Shown one piece after another: positions 10,831 to 23,945 of a DNA stretch of 64,000 nucleotides; the first letter of the stretch is position 1, and the number at the start of each line of letters is the position of its first letter. The stretch comes from Stomorhina lunata (taxonomy: Eukaryota; Arthropoda; Insecta; Diptera; Rhiniidae). The position numbers were made by a program, and so were the translations under genes. The stretch is taken from NCBI GenBank assembly GCA_933228675.1, contig OW121741.1, positions 120,130,918 to 120,194,917 on the forward strand, written 5' to 3'. The notes beneath the pieces are model-generated. The model did no database searches and had not been told where the DNA came from. It saw only the letters and a list, made by a program, of their open reading frames with translations.

Positions 10831-12799
10831 TTTAAATTCTTGTTTAAATATCTAAGATTATGTTTCGGATATTATTTCTTTATTTGCAAAAATTTTAATA
10901 AAATTTATTTTTCTTTCATGAGAATAGGTACCCAAGTTACTTTCAACTCCTTGGAGATGTTGATACTCCTATTTCTAAATTAGTTACTCATACATAAATT
11001 TTGAAGTTTATTAATCCCTGTTTGTCTTATCTTTAGATACACTGTGCATTTATTTAATCCTCTTGCCTAATGATACCAGTAGATAATCCTGCTACTTATA
11101 ACTGATAATAATACTTTCTCCTTTTTTATTTTATTACTTATTTAGTTTTCTGCTCTAAAATCGATTTCTTAACCTGCTCACGTTCGGCTTTTATTGCCTT
11201 TATTAAAAATTAAATGTGCAATAGAAAAATTAAAATGAAGAAACTAACAAAGGCTATCAAAAGCACAAAAAAAAACAGAAAATTTCCACAAGGAATCGAA
11301 TGAAAGGGAAAGAAAGGGCTTTTGTTTATAACAAATACTAGAATAGAATTTTTATGATATTATTAAATTCAATCAAATGATAAAAGAATGAAAATAACAT
11401 GTTGGGAAAATAATTCAGCTTTTCAAATTTAATAACTAAAGAGTTGTAGAAAGGGAGATAATAAATATGTTTAGATAAATTTATTTTGCTTAAAGAATAA
11501 ATAAATATTTTTATTAAAAACATAAGCCAATAAAAGTTATGTGAGTGTCTGTGTGTGTGTCTGTGTGTAAGTTTTTATTGTACAAATGCTTCTCCGGAAA
11601 TAGAAATTTGTTCTCTCATAAATAAAACAATTCAACAGGCAATTTGTTTTAGTAATTTAATTATATTGTTTAACATATAAATGTAGTTCAAGACAATAAT
11701 TCTATAGAGAATAAAAAGTTTTGAAAGAAAGAAATATAAAGAAAATATTCGAATTTAAGAAATAAATATACATGTTCGTGTATGTATGTGAAAGCGGTTT
11801 AGAAAAATGCTTAAACTCAAAATATTTGCCTTCTATTAATGTTTATTTCAGCCTTAACATATGTGTATTTTAGACTTAGTTAATATTTTAAAACATATGT
11901 GTATTTGGTTATAATATCCCTGTCGTCAAATGAGTAGTTAACTACAAAAAAGTCAACTTTAAGTTAACATGTATCGACTATCTTAAAGTCAACTGCAATG
12001 CAATGCAAATCATATGGAGAAGTAATCCAAGTTAGCTTTAAGTAAATTTAAAGTTAACTGAATTTCCGACAAGGATGTTACAGAAATATTCTCATACTAG
12101 ATTAAATATTCACTTGCAGAATGTCATAACTCAAAAATAATTGCACCAAAATCATCTGTGATTTCTTTCAATTCTGATTAGAAAATTGCTACTATAATTG
12201 ATCTAGAAGAGATCATTTGGTATTTTTAACAAATATCTTCAACATTTCTAAAAATAAAGTTGTCATTTCATATAAGGCCATGTTGTAAGTTATAACGTTT
12301 TTAATGTCAAAAAGCGATAAGTATGTAGTTACTCAAATCCAAACCATCATATTTCAATCAATATATATTTCTGAAATCTAATTCATTTGCCCCATTTCAT
12401 GACATTTACACTATCTAATTCATTTAGTTGTATTTGTAAAATTTCTTATACCTATAAATATTTGAAGTAGAATGAGCTAGTCCCATCAAACCATTGTTTT
12501 AATGTCCAAATTTCTATTGAAATATTCAAAACCACAAAAGGATTGCAAAGACGAAGAGCTACTAATAGTTACCTTTTGCATATTACGTTTAATTATACTT
12601 TTAATTGAAGTCAAAGTTCATAGTTTAGTTCACATCACAAATAGCTAAGAATTTAATTATGAAAGTGTTTGACAGAAGTCACAGTTTATTTAATTTAATT
12701 ATTATTGTTTTCACTTGTGGAGAAAAGGTGATATTTTAATTCAAATGGTGTTAATTGAAATCATAAGTGAGTGGCTTGTTTTAAATTACAAACCAGAAT
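10831..12799. other. Non-repetitive spacer between oppositely oriented F1 arrays
   Basis: About 2 kb without a recognisable gene. It contains a GT/GTCT microsatellite at 11541-11569, a 15-bp direct repeat AACATATGTGTATTT at 11856-11870 and 11892-11906, a perfect palindrome GTAGTTAACTAC at 11934-11945, and a cluster of TTTAAAGTTAACT-like words (11950-12062) in both orientations. The minus-strand frame at 11338-11523 is an A/T-rich chance frame. Confidence 0.6.
11541..11569 (+). repeat. GT-rich microsatellite
   Basis: Alternating GT interrupted by CT: GTGAGTGTCTGTGTGTGTGT, then CTGTGTGT. It is ordinary dinucleotide simple sequence. Confidence 0.85.
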
Positions 12800-15700
12800 T
12801 TTTTGAACAAAAGTAAAAATTTACTTTTTAAGCAAAAAAAAATTCAGTAAAAAAGTCTGTTTTTAAATAAAAGTCGAATTTTCAACGTAAAGTCAGCTTT
12901 AGCTAAAATTAGCTTGTTAGTAAATTTTGAATTAAAATGTAATTTTTTTAGTATAAGTTTGTTTTTTCAGAAAAAGTAAAATTTTTCAGTGAAAATTTAC
13001 TTTTTTTTAGTAAAATGTCACTTATTTTGTAAAAAGTATATCAATATTTCATTTAACAGTCACATTTTAGTACAAAGTCACTTTTGCAGTACAAGCAATT
13101 TTTCCAGTAAAACATCAAATTTTTAGTAAAAAGTATATTTTTCAGTAAATTTTTTAAGTTTCGTTTTCAATACAAAGTTACTTTTTCAGTAAAAATTTAC
13201 TTTTTCAGTAAAAAGTTACTTTTTCAGTAAAATGTTACCTTTTCAGTAAAAAGTTACTTTTCCAGTTAAAAGTTACTTTTTCAGTAAAAATGTACTTTTT
13301 CAGTAAAATGTTACCTTTTCAGTAAAAGGTTACTTTTTCCAGTGAAAAGTTACTTTTTCAGTAAATATGTACTTTCTCAGTAAAAAGTTACTTTTTCAGT
13401 AAAAAGCTTCTTTTTCAGTAAAAAGTTACTTTTTAGTAAAAATTACTTTTTCACTAAAAAAATTTTTTTTCAGTAAAAAGTTACTTTTTCAGTAAAAAGT
13501 TACTTTTGCAGTAAAAAGTGACTTTTTCAGTAAAAAGTTACTTTTTCAGTAAAAAGTTTCTTTTTCAGTAAAAAGTTACTTTTTCAGTAAAAAGTTACTT
13601 TTGCAGTAAAAAGTGACTTTTTCAGTAAAAAGTTACTTTTTCAGTAAAAAGTTTCTTTTTCAGTAAAAAGTTACTTTTTCAGTAAAAAGTTACTTTTTTA
13701 GTAACATATAAAATTTTTAGTAAAAGTCATATAATGCCAAATTCTCAGTAAAAAGTTTTTTTTTCAGTAAAAAGTCTATTTCTAAGTAAAAAGTCATCTA
13801 TTTAGTAAAAAATCAATTTAATATTAAAAAGTAATTTTTTCAGTTACAAGGTAAATTTTTTATTTAAAGTAAATTTTTCAAGGTAGTTATCACTGCAATG
13901 TCAAGTTTTCAGTAAAAAGTTAATTTTTTAGTTTAAATATACATTTTTTAGTAAAAGTAAATTTTTCTGCTAAAACCTTATTTTTTACTATAAGTAAATT
14001 TTTTAGTAAGAAGTAAATTTTTAAGAAAAAATTAACCTCTTCAGTAAAAAGTCACTTTTTAGTTATATGTTCTGTTTAAAATTACATATTTTCAGTATCA
14101 AGTCACTTTTCAGAATTAGTAAAAAGTTTATTTTTCAGCAAAAAGACATTGACTTTTAATTTAAATAATTAATTTAAATTTTTCAGTAAAAAGTAACTTT
14201 TTTAGTAAAAATTAACTGTTTCAGTAAAATGTCACTTTTTCAATAAAAAGTTACTTTTTAATAAAAAGTCACTCTTTTTAATAAAAAGTCACTCAATTTA
14301 TTAGTTTAAATATACATTTTTCAGTAAAAAGTAAATTTTTCTGCTAAAACCAAATTTTTTACTAAAAGTAATTTTTTTAGTAAGAAGTAAATTTTTAAGT
14401 AAAAATTAACCTCTTCAGTAAAAAGTCACTTTTTAGTTGTATGTTTTATTTAAAATGACATTTTTTCAGTATCAAGTCACTTTTATTTTTCAGCAAAAAG
14501 ACAGTGACTTTTAATTTAAATAATTAATTTAAATTTTTCAGTAAAAAGTAACTTTTTTAGTAAAAATTAACTGTTTCAGTAAAATGTCACTTTTTCAGTA
14601 AAAAGTTACTTTTTCAATAAAAAGTCACTCTTTCAGCAAAAAATCACTTTTTAGTAAAAAGTCGGTTTTTTAGTAAAAAGTGCATTTTCAGTAAAAATTA
14701 ACTTTTATGTAAAAAGTATTTTTTTCATTAAAAAGTCACTTTTTTGTAGAACGTTACTTTTTCCGTTAAAAAAAAATCAAAAAAAAAGTAGCTTGTTCAG
14801 TAAAAGTACTTTTTTAAAAAAGTCACTTTTTCAGTAAAAATTAATTTTTTCAGTGAAAGGTCACTTTTTCAGTAAGAGGTCACTTTTTCAGTAAAAGGTC
14901 ACTTTTTCAGTAAAAGGTCACTTTTTCAGTAAAAAGTCACTTCTTCAGTAAAAATTTATTTTTTCAGTGAAAAGTCACTTTTTCAGTAAGAGGTCACTTT
15001 TTCGGTAAAAGGTCACTTTTTCAGTAAAAAGTCACATTTTTCAATAAAAAGTAAATTTTTCAGTAAAATATCACTTCTTCAATAAAAAGTCACTTGTTCA
15101 ATTAAAAGTTACTTTTTCAGCTAAAAGTCACTTTTTCAGTAAAAAGTAAATTTTTCAATAAAACGTTATTTTTTCAGTAAAAAGCCACTTTTTTAGAAAA
15201 ATTTTGTTTTTTTTTTAGTAAAAAGACACTTTTTCAGTTAAAAGTCACTTTTTCAGTAAATAGTCATATTTTTAGTTAAAAGTCAATTTTTCAGTAAAAA
15301 GTCACGTTTCACGTAAAAAGCATTTTTTTCAGTAAAAAGTCAGTTTTTTTAACGTCACTTTTTTAGTAAAAAAATCACTTTTTGAGTAAAAAGTCACATT
15401 TTTAAAATAAAGTCGCTTTTTCAGTAAAATTTCACTTTATCAGCAAAAAGTCCCTTATTGAAAAAAGTCATATTTTTAGTAAAAAGGAACTTTTTTTTAG
15501 CAAAACGTCACTTTTTGAGCAAAAAGGGATATTTCAGTAAAAAGTTACTTTTTCAGTGAAAGGTCACTTTATCAGTAAAAGATAACTTTTTCAGTGAAAA
15601 GTCACTTTTACAGTAAAAGTTCACTTTTTCAGTAAAAAGTAAATTTTTCAGTAAAAAGTCACTTCTTCTTTTAGTTAAAAGTCACTTTTTCAGTAAAAAG

Positions 15701-16022
15701 TTATCTTTTGAGTAAAAAGTTACATTTACAGTAAAAAGTTACTTTTTCAGTAATAAAGTCACCATTCAGTAAGTCAGTTTTTTTTTTTAGAACATTACTT
15801 TTTTAGTAAAAAATCACTTTTTGAATAAAAAGTAAATTTTTTAATAACAATTCACTTTTTTAGTAAAAAGTCACTTCTTTAAAAAAAAGTATCTTTTTCA
15901 GAAAAAGTATCTTTTTCAGAAAAAGTCACTTTTTCAGAAAAAGTCACTTTTTCAGAAAAAGTCACTTTTTCAGAAAAAGTAACCTTTTCAGAAAAAGTCA
16001 CTTTTTCAATAATAAGTCACTC
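12800..16022 (-). repeat. F1 array in inverted orientation (19-bp)
   Basis: The plus strand now reads TACTTTTTCAGTAAAAAGT, the reverse complement of the F1 unit at 5966-10830. About 3.2 kb, some 165 unit lengths. The best-preserved stretch is 13190-13700, a second is 14830-15010, and the rest is diverged. The last 120 bp (15890-16010) uses an 18-bp form TCACTTTTTCAGAAAAAG. Higher-order duplications of 4, 5 and 6 units and one of about 373 bp are present. With 4738-10830 this makes a long, imperfect inverted repeat around the 2-kb spacer. Confidence 0.95.
13930..14635 (-). repeat. Direct duplication inside inverted F1 array (offset about 373 bp)
   Basis: The segment from 13930 recurs from 14303. 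Diagnostic words absent from the basic unit are AGTTTAAATATACATTTTT, TTTCTGCTAAAACC, AAATTAACCTCTTCAG, a phrase around CAGTATCAAGTCACTTTT, and TAATTTAAATAATTAATTTA. Each occurs once per copy in the same order. The offset shrinks from 373 to 355 bp toward the end through small deletions. Confidence 0.88.
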
Positions 16023-17109
16023 AAAAACGGCCAATTTTGTAAAACCAAAAATTTTAAATCAACTAATTTAAAAAATAATAATAATTTTGCCTTAATTGTG
16101 ATGAACGAATATTAAGTGTTGAACAAATGTATAACAAAAATTAAAATTTTGTGAACTAGTGTTATTTATCTCCCACTGCCTGCTCATTTAACCTTGTAAA
16201 ATTTCATTAAAACAATTTCTCAATATTTAATGGTTTACCGAAATATTTTTCATTTTTGTTTTGCGGGTTTTTATTGCAACCCCCAATTTTTTTTGAAAAT
16301 TATATCTACGAAATTATTATTTATTGAAAAAATTCATATTTGTTGTAATATTTGTCTTGAATATTTGTAATTTAAAGTTTTTTTCATGTCGTTCATTATA
16401 TTTGTGTAACAAACAAAAGTTTTGCTAGTTTCGTTCGGGGAGATTTTTCATAAAAGAATTTCGCGTATACGACAATTTTGTATGAGGTTTTTTTCAAACT
16501 TTTTTTGTTCGTAAAAAACAGAAATAAAACTGTAACATAAATAAATAGCTGGAAATTCAATATATACAAATACAGCTTTATATGCACAAATACAAGCTTT
16601 GATATACATACATATGTATGTAAATATATACTGGTATTATTTTGAATAAACTTTTATAAGAACCCTGTAGTTTTAAACTAAAGATAATTTTTAAAACTGC
16701 TCATACGCTAGTTAGCGAAAATCGACAAGATTTACTTTTAAGCTTTCCCACAATGCCAAAGAGCTATCTTAGTCATTTCTACTGAAAACTACGTATTTCT
16801 GATTTTGGAATTACTGGGCATGTAAAAGTTTAAATATAAAATATTTAAACAAGTAGATGACTTTTTACTTTGCTGTCGTTTAAAACCAATATTTATTTTG
16901 TTAATATTTGTTCGACACTGAACGCATGTGAGCAAGTTTATGCATGTATATGAGAGCATTAATATTTGCATTGTATAGGGTTACATCACTGACTAACTAT
17001 TGCAAATTTACATACACAAACATACATAAATATATACAATACATTTAAATATAAACTTTCGAATTTACATACACAAGCATCTAAGTATTAGGGTGTAGCC
17101 TAGTCAACA
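16023..17109. other. Non-repetitive spacer
   Basis: No gene is recognised. It has a palindromic microsatellite ATACATACATATGTATGTAA at 16605-16624 and a partial direct repeat AATTTACATACACAA at 17005 and 17062. Minus-strand frames at 16396-16587 and 16789-16971 encode peptides of 60-63 residues without recognisable features. Confidence 0.6.
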
Positions 17110-20100
17110 AGAAATTTTTAAAAAATTTTACATAAAAATTTCCAAAATTTTCCAAAAGCTAAAAACAAATTAAAAATGTTTCTATAAAACTAAGACATTG
17201 CTATAAAGGCTTTCTATCAAAAATAATAAATTTTTAAAATTTCTTATAAAAATTATTAAATTTTTTAAAAATTTCCTATAAAACTAAAAAATTCTTATAA
17301 TTTTTTTTTTTTTTTGGAAAAATAAGAAATTTTTTAAAAATTTCCTATAAAAATAAGAAAATTTCGAAAAATTTCATATATATATAAGAAATTTATAAAA
17401 AATTTCCTATAAAAATAAGAAATGTTTGAAAAATTTCGTATAAAAATATAAATGTTGTTATAAAAATTAGAAATTTTTGAACAATATCTTATAAAAATAA
17501 AAAATTTTTTAAAAGTTTCCTATAACAATGAGAAAATTTAAAAAATTTTTAAAAATTTCCAATAAAAATAGAAATTTTTCTTAAAGTTTCTTATAAAAAT
17601 AATAATTTTTTAAAAAATTTTTTATTAAATAAAAAATTTGTATACATGTTTTAAAAAATATTCTTTTTATATTTCCAAAAATTTTTCAAAAATTTCTTAT
17701 GAAAATTAAAAAATTTTTTAAAAAATCTTAACAAAAATAAGCAAATTAAAAAAAATAAGAAATTTTTGAATTATAAAAATATGAAGTTTTTAAAAATTTT
17801 CTTATAAAAATAGGAAATTTTTAAAAAATTTCTTATAAAAATAAGAAATTTTTGAAAAATTTCCTCCAAAAATATGAAATTTTTAAAAAATTTTCTATAA
17901 AAATAAGAAATTTTAAAAAAATTTCTTTTAAAAAAAAAACTTTTTGAAAAACTAAGAAATTTTTAAAAAATTCCTCTAAAAATAAAAAAATTTTGAAAAA
18001 ATTCTTACAAAAAAGAGAAATTTTTGAAAAATGTATAATAAAAATAAGAAATTTTCGAAAATTTCTTATAAAAATAAGAAATTTTCGAAAATTTCTTATA
18101 AAAATAAGAAATTTTCGAAAAATTTCTTATAAAAATAAGAAATTTTTGAAAAATTTCTTATAAAAATAAGAAATTTTTGAAAAATTTTCTTATAAAAATA
18201 AGAAATTTTTGAAAAATTTCTTATCAAAATAAGAAATTTTTGAAAAATTTCTTATCAAAATAAGAAATTTTTTAAAAATTTCTTATAAAAATTAGAAATT
18301 TTTTAAAAATTGTTTATAAAAATTAGAAATTTTTTAAAATTTTTTTTATAAAAATTAGAAATTTTTGAAAAATTTATTATAAAAAAAGAAATTTTTGAAA
18401 GATTTCTTAAAAAATTTTCTTATAAAATTAAGAAATTTTTGAAAAATTTTCTATAAAAATTATAAATTTTTGAAAAATTTCCTATAAAAATAGAAATTTT
18501 TTTAAAATTTTCTATAAAAAATTAGGAATTTTTGAAAAATTTCTAATAAAAATAAGAAATTTTTGAAAAATTTCCAATAAAAATAAGAAAATTTTCAAAA
18601 ATTTAATATTAAAATAAATTAAAGATTTTCTCATAAAAATAAGAAATTTTTGAAAATTTTCCTATAAAAAAACGCTTGAAAAATATCTCATAAAAATAAA
18701 AATATTTGAAAAATTTCTTACAAAAATAACACTTTTGAAAAATTTCCCATAAAAATAAGAAATTGTTGAAAAATTTCCTATAAAAAAAAAATTTTTGGAA
18801 AATTTCCTTTAAAACTAGGAAATTTTTGAATCACTCCCTAATAAAATACAAAACTTTTTAAAAATTTCCCACAAAAATAAGACATATTTAAAAGACTTCT
18901 ACAAAGTAAAAAATTTTTGAAAAATTTCCTATAAAAGAAAGGAAATTTTTCAAAATGTTCTATAAAAATAGGAAATTTAAAAAAAAAGTCCCTATAAAAA
19001 TAATAAATTTTTAAAAATTTAATAGATAAATAAGAAATTTTTGGAAAATTTTCTATAGAAATAATTATAAGAAGTTTTTGAAAAATTTCCTATAAAAAGA
19101 AGAAATTTTTGAAAAATTTTTCTGTGAAAATAAGAAATTTTTGAAAAATTTCCTATAAAAATAAGAATTTTTTGAAAACTTTCCTATAAAGTTAAGAAAT
19201 TTTTAAAAATATTCTATAAAAATCAAATAAATTTTTTAAAAATTTCTTATAAAAATTAGAAATTTTAAATTTTTTTAAGTTTTTGAATATGAATTTTTTT
19301 TAAATTTCTTGCAAAAAAAAAAAACTTTTTTATAAATTTTTTTTTTTAAATTCCCTATGAAAATAAGAAAGTTTTGAAGACTTTCCAATAAAAAGAAGAA
19401 ATTTTTGAAAAGTTTCCTATACAATTTTTTAAAAAATAAGACTTTTTTTTAAAATTTTTCAATAAAAATGAGAAATTTTTGTAAAATTTTGTATAGAAAC
19501 AGGAAATTTTTGAAAAATTTCCTAAACAAATAAGAAATTTTTAAAAAATTTCCTATAAAAAAAATTGAAAAAATCCTATAAAAATAAGATATTTTTAGGA
19601 AACTTCCTACAAAACTTAGAAATTTTTCAAAACTTAGAAATTTTGAAATTTAAAAAATAAAATAGTAAATTTTTTAAAGATTTTCTATTAAAATAGAATT
19701 TTTTAAAGTGTTTCCTATAACGATAAAAATTTTTGAATTTTTTCCTATAAAAATAAGAAATTTTTAAAGAACTTTCTATGAAAACAAAAAATATTTGAAA
19801 AATTTCCTATAAAAAATTTTGTTTTAAGTTTTTCTATAAAAATAAGAAAATTTTAAAAAATTTCCAATAAAAATAAGAAATTTTTGACAAATTTTTAAGT
19901 TTTTCTATAAAAATAAGAAATTTTTGAAAAAATCCTATTTTTTGAAATTTTCTATAAAAATAAGTAATTTCTATAAAGATAGGAAATTTTTTAAAAAATT
20001 TCTATAAAAATAAGAAATTTTTAAAAAATTTCCTTACAAAATAGGAAATTTTTGAAAAATTTCCTATAAAATTAAGAAAAATTTCCTATAATAAGAAATG

Positions 20101-20135
20101 TTTAAAAAAAATTCTATCAAAATAAAAACTAAAAG
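17110..20135 (+). repeat. F3 array, 31-bp unit, plus orientation
   Basis: About 3 kb of the unit CTTATAAAAATAAGAAA followed by TTTTTGAAAAATTT, 31 bp in the regular core at 18030-18290 (for example successive TTTCTTAT words at 18123 and 18154) and looser elsewhere. The unit consists of two inverted repeats: AAATTTCTTAT with ATAAGAAATTT around AAAA, and AAATTTTT with AAAAATTT around a single G. It is therefore nearly self-complementary. Only CTTATAAAAATAAG versus CTTATTTTTATAAG and the TTGAA/TTCAA centre reveal the orientation. Both ends grade into diverged units. Confidence 0.95.
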
Positions 20136-21111
20136 TTCTGTATTTGTAGCATCCTATTTAAAAGGGCGAATATAGTAATTTTTAAGCTGTTTTTTATTTC
20201 TCTTGTTATTTTTGCATAAGAATATTAATGCTTGAACGATTTTTACTCATACATTTAAATATATAAAACATTGACTTGTTTCACAACCACACATACGAAT
20301 TAAAATTGTCAGAGGATCAGAGTTACTAACACATGTTCATTAGAGGGGTAACTTAATTTCAGAACAAAGATCAAGTTCAATAACAGAGTTATAGACCTAA
20401 ATCTGAGAAGGCGAACGGAAAATTAAGTTTTATAATTTACATATTTTTAAAATATTTAAGGATTTCTCGATTTCAGCATTAAAGCAATAAAAATTACACT
20501 TCTATTTCTAGACATTTAAAAAGGACAAATAGCTTTTTTGCTTTCACTAACACATTCATTTAACCATGTTTATATATTTTTTATACTTAAAGTTGTATTG
20601 TTGTATGTGTATGTATACATACATACATATGTATATTTCGCTGTATGCGTTTTCTCGTTTTGCATCTGACAACCGCAATGTATTTCCTTGTGGATTAAAA
20701 ATATTGTGAAAATTGTAAAAACCAGCAATAAATTGTCATTTGTGAATTTCTACCAGTGTCCTTCTCGCTGTATACTAAAAAAATATGAAGAAAAAAAGTT
20801 CAACCTCACCACCAATTCGTACATCTATAGACAATAATAGTACAAATAGCAGATTTCATTTCGCTTATATGATTGCTTTTGGATTTTGCATATGAACTTT
20901 GAGTTTTTCTACTTTATTTTAGTTTTTTTTTTCCCCCAAAGTTATAATTTTAATTTTTAGTTTTCGTTAACTTTTTGGTTGTTTTGCCATGGTTACTAGT
21001 TATTTGGTTATAACTTTATTTTGCGCTCAATGATTTATAGGTAAATTAGAGAATAAAGAAAATCTGGATTTAAAATTAAACATCTCCAGCATTTCTGATT
21101 TTTACAACAAT
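20136..21111. other. Non-repetitive spacer between oppositely oriented F3 arrays
   Basis: No gene is seen. A palindromic microsatellite built from TATGTATACATACATACATA lies at 20601-20636. The rest is ordinary A+T-rich sequence with a TTGTTGTT tract. On the left the F3 arrays read plus, on the right minus. Confidence 0.6.
20601..20636 (+). repeat. TATG/CATA palindromic microsatellite
   Basis: Alternating TATG and CATA tetranucleotides meet at GTATAC, giving near-perfect two-fold symmetry. Tracts of this form are frequent in fly introns and intergenic DNA. Confidence 0.8.
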
Positions 21112-23215
21112 TATGAAAAATTTTTCAAAGATATATATTTGTGTAGAAAATTTTCCAAAAATTTCCTAATTTTGTAGGTTTTTTTAAAAATTTCTTATTT
21201 TTTTAAGAAATTTTTCGAAATTTCTTATTTTGATATGAAATTTTTTTAAAATTTCTTATTTTGATATGAAATTTTTTTTAAATTTCTTATTTTGATATGA
21301 AATTTTTTTTAAATTTCTTATTTTTATAGGAAATTTTTCGAAAAATGTTTATTTTTATGAGGTAGTTTTCAAAAAATTCTTATTTTTATAAGAAATTTTT
21401 CAAAAATTTCTTATTTTCATAAGAAATTTTTCAAAAATTTCTTATTTTGATAAAAAATTTCTTAAAAATTTCTTATAAAATAAGAAAATTTTCTTATTCT
21501 TATAATAAAATTTTTCAAAAATGTCTTTTTTTTAAAAGAAACTTTTTAAAAGTTTCTTATTTTTATGAGAAATTTTTCAAAAGTTTCTTATTTTTATAAG
21601 AAATTTTTCAAAAATTTCTTATTTTTATAAAAAAAATTTAAAAATGACTTTCTTATTTTTATAAAAGTTTTCAAAAATTTCTTGTTATTAATATAAATTT
21701 TTCCAAAATTTCTTATTTAAAAAAAAATCAAAAATTTCTTATTTTCATAAGAAATTTTTTAAAATTTTTTTATTTTTATAAGAAACTTTTCAAAAATTTC
21801 TTATTTTTATCAGAAATTTTTCAAAAATTTCTTATTATTATATGAAACTCTTCAAAAATTTCTTATTTTTATAAGAAATATTTCAAAAATTTCTTATTTT
21901 TATAAGAAATTTTTCAAAATTTTCTTATTTTTATAGGAAATTTTTCAAAAATTTCTCATTTTTATAAGAAATTTTACAAAAATTTCTTATTTTAATAAGA
22001 AATTTTTCAAAAGTTTCTTATTTTTATAAGAAATTTTTCAAAAATTTCTTATTTTTATAAGAAATTTTTCAAAAATTTCTTATTTTCATAAAAAAATTTT
22101 CAAAAATTTCTTATTTTTATAAGAAATTTTTCAAAAATTTCTTATTTTTATAAGAAAATTATTTATTATTTTTATAAAAAATTTTTCAAAAATTTCTTAT
22201 TTTTATAAGAAATATTTCAAAAATTTTTATTTTTATAAGAAATTTCAAATTTCAAAAATTTCTCAAAAATTTCTTATTTTTAAAAGAAATTTTTTCAAAA
22301 TTACTTATTTTTATAGGAATTTTTTCCAAAATTTCTTTTTTTTTTAAGGAAATATTTAAAAAATTTCTTATTTTTTTTTTAGAAAATTTTTCCAAAATTT
22401 CTTATTTATTTGGGAAATTTTTCCAAAATTTCTTAGTTTTATTATAAATTTTCCCAAAAATTTCTTATTTTTATAGGTAATTTTTCCAAAATTTTGTACT
22501 TTTATTGGAAATTTTACCAAAATTTTTGAAAATATTTTTACTTTTTTAGGAAATTTTTCAAAAATTTCTTATTTGCATTGGAAAATAATTTTAAAATTGT
22601 TTATTTTTATAGGAAATTTTTGAAAATTTTCTAATTTTTATAGGAAAATTTTGAAAAATTACTTATTTTTATAGGAAATTTTTGAAAAATTTTTATTGAT
22701 ATGAAAATTTTACAAATTTCTTATTTTTATAGGAAATTTCGAAATTTTTGAAAAATATCATATTTTTACAGTAAATTTTTGAAATTGTTCAATTTTTTTT
22801 ATTTTTATTGGAAATTTTTCCAACATTTCTTATTTTTATAGCAAATTTTAAAAATTTTTATAAAAAATTTTAAAAAATTTTATAAAAGATTTAAAAAATT
22901 TCTTAACTTTATAGGAAATTTTTCAAAAATTTCCTGAAATTTTTTATTTTTATACAAAATTTTTTAAAAAGGAAAATTTTCAAAAATTTCATTTTTTTAT
23001 TGGAAATTTTTCAAAAAATTTTTTTTTTATAGGAAGTTTTTCGAAAATTTTTTTTTAAAGGAAATCAAAAAAAAAAAATCTTATTATATTAAATTATGAA
23101 ACTATTTTTAAAATTTCTTATATTTGTAAGACATTTTTTAAAAATTTCTTGTTTTTATCGGAAATTTTTTAAAAATTTCTTATTTTTGAATGAAATTTTT
23201 TAAAAATTTTATTGT
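21112..23215 (-). repeat. F3 array, inverted orientation
   Basis: The plus strand reads CTTATTTTTATAAGAAA followed by TTTTTCAAAAATTT, the reverse complement of 17110-20135. The best units lie at 21830-22140. From about 22280 the array decays, with more AGGAAATTTTT variants. With the preceding array it forms a roughly 2-3 kb imperfect inverted repeat around a 1-kb spacer. Confidence 0.95.
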
Positions 23216-23945
23216 TTACTTTTAATTGGCTTAAGCTTAAAATGCAACAATTTTGTTAAGGTGTCTTAACTACTCTATTAAAACGGCTTCAACCTAGTTA
23301 ACACGTATTAAATTTTAAAACCAAACAAAACTAAATGACCTCTTTACAGATGCATTTCAAAAACCTATTAAATTTTTCTCTGCCAAAAATACCCACAAAC
23401 ACATAAATTTTAACTATAAATCCATAAAATGTCATAAAAATCATGAACATAATAATAGGAAAATGCGACACCAACAACAGCAGAAAATATGGAAAAATAT
23501 ATTCTCTAAAATTCACTGCCATTTTGTTAAAAAAGTTTATTATAGTAATTCAAAGCATAAACTCAGGTGAATAAAAAAGTTTTCCATTGAACAAAACCTC
23601 AAAAAAAATGGTCGCAAAAAAATACAAAAACTATGTAAAAGTTTGATGAACTTACTCCCATAAACTAACACTTAAATGGTTCATAAGTCAATTGAAAAAG
23701 TTTGAACTTTAGTTCGAGTGTTTGTGTCTTTAGGATTAGTTTAGACTTTTTTAAATAATTTCCAAAAATCAACAATACCAACAAAAATAATAATTTCAAT
23801 AAATGAAATAGTGAAAGGATGAACTTTTATTGCAAATGATGGATAAAATAATTTAAATGCAAAAGAGGAAGTTTGTGCTCTGTTGACAGGTTTAACAAAG
23901 TATGAATAAATTATCTTGTGTGGACAAATATGGAAGAATTAAATT
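23216..23945. other. Non-repetitive spacer
   Basis: A+T-rich sequence in which I see no gene, RNA or repeat. The minus-strand frame at 23331-23522 gives a hydrophobic 63-residue peptide that I cannot place and treat as chance. Confidence 0.6.
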
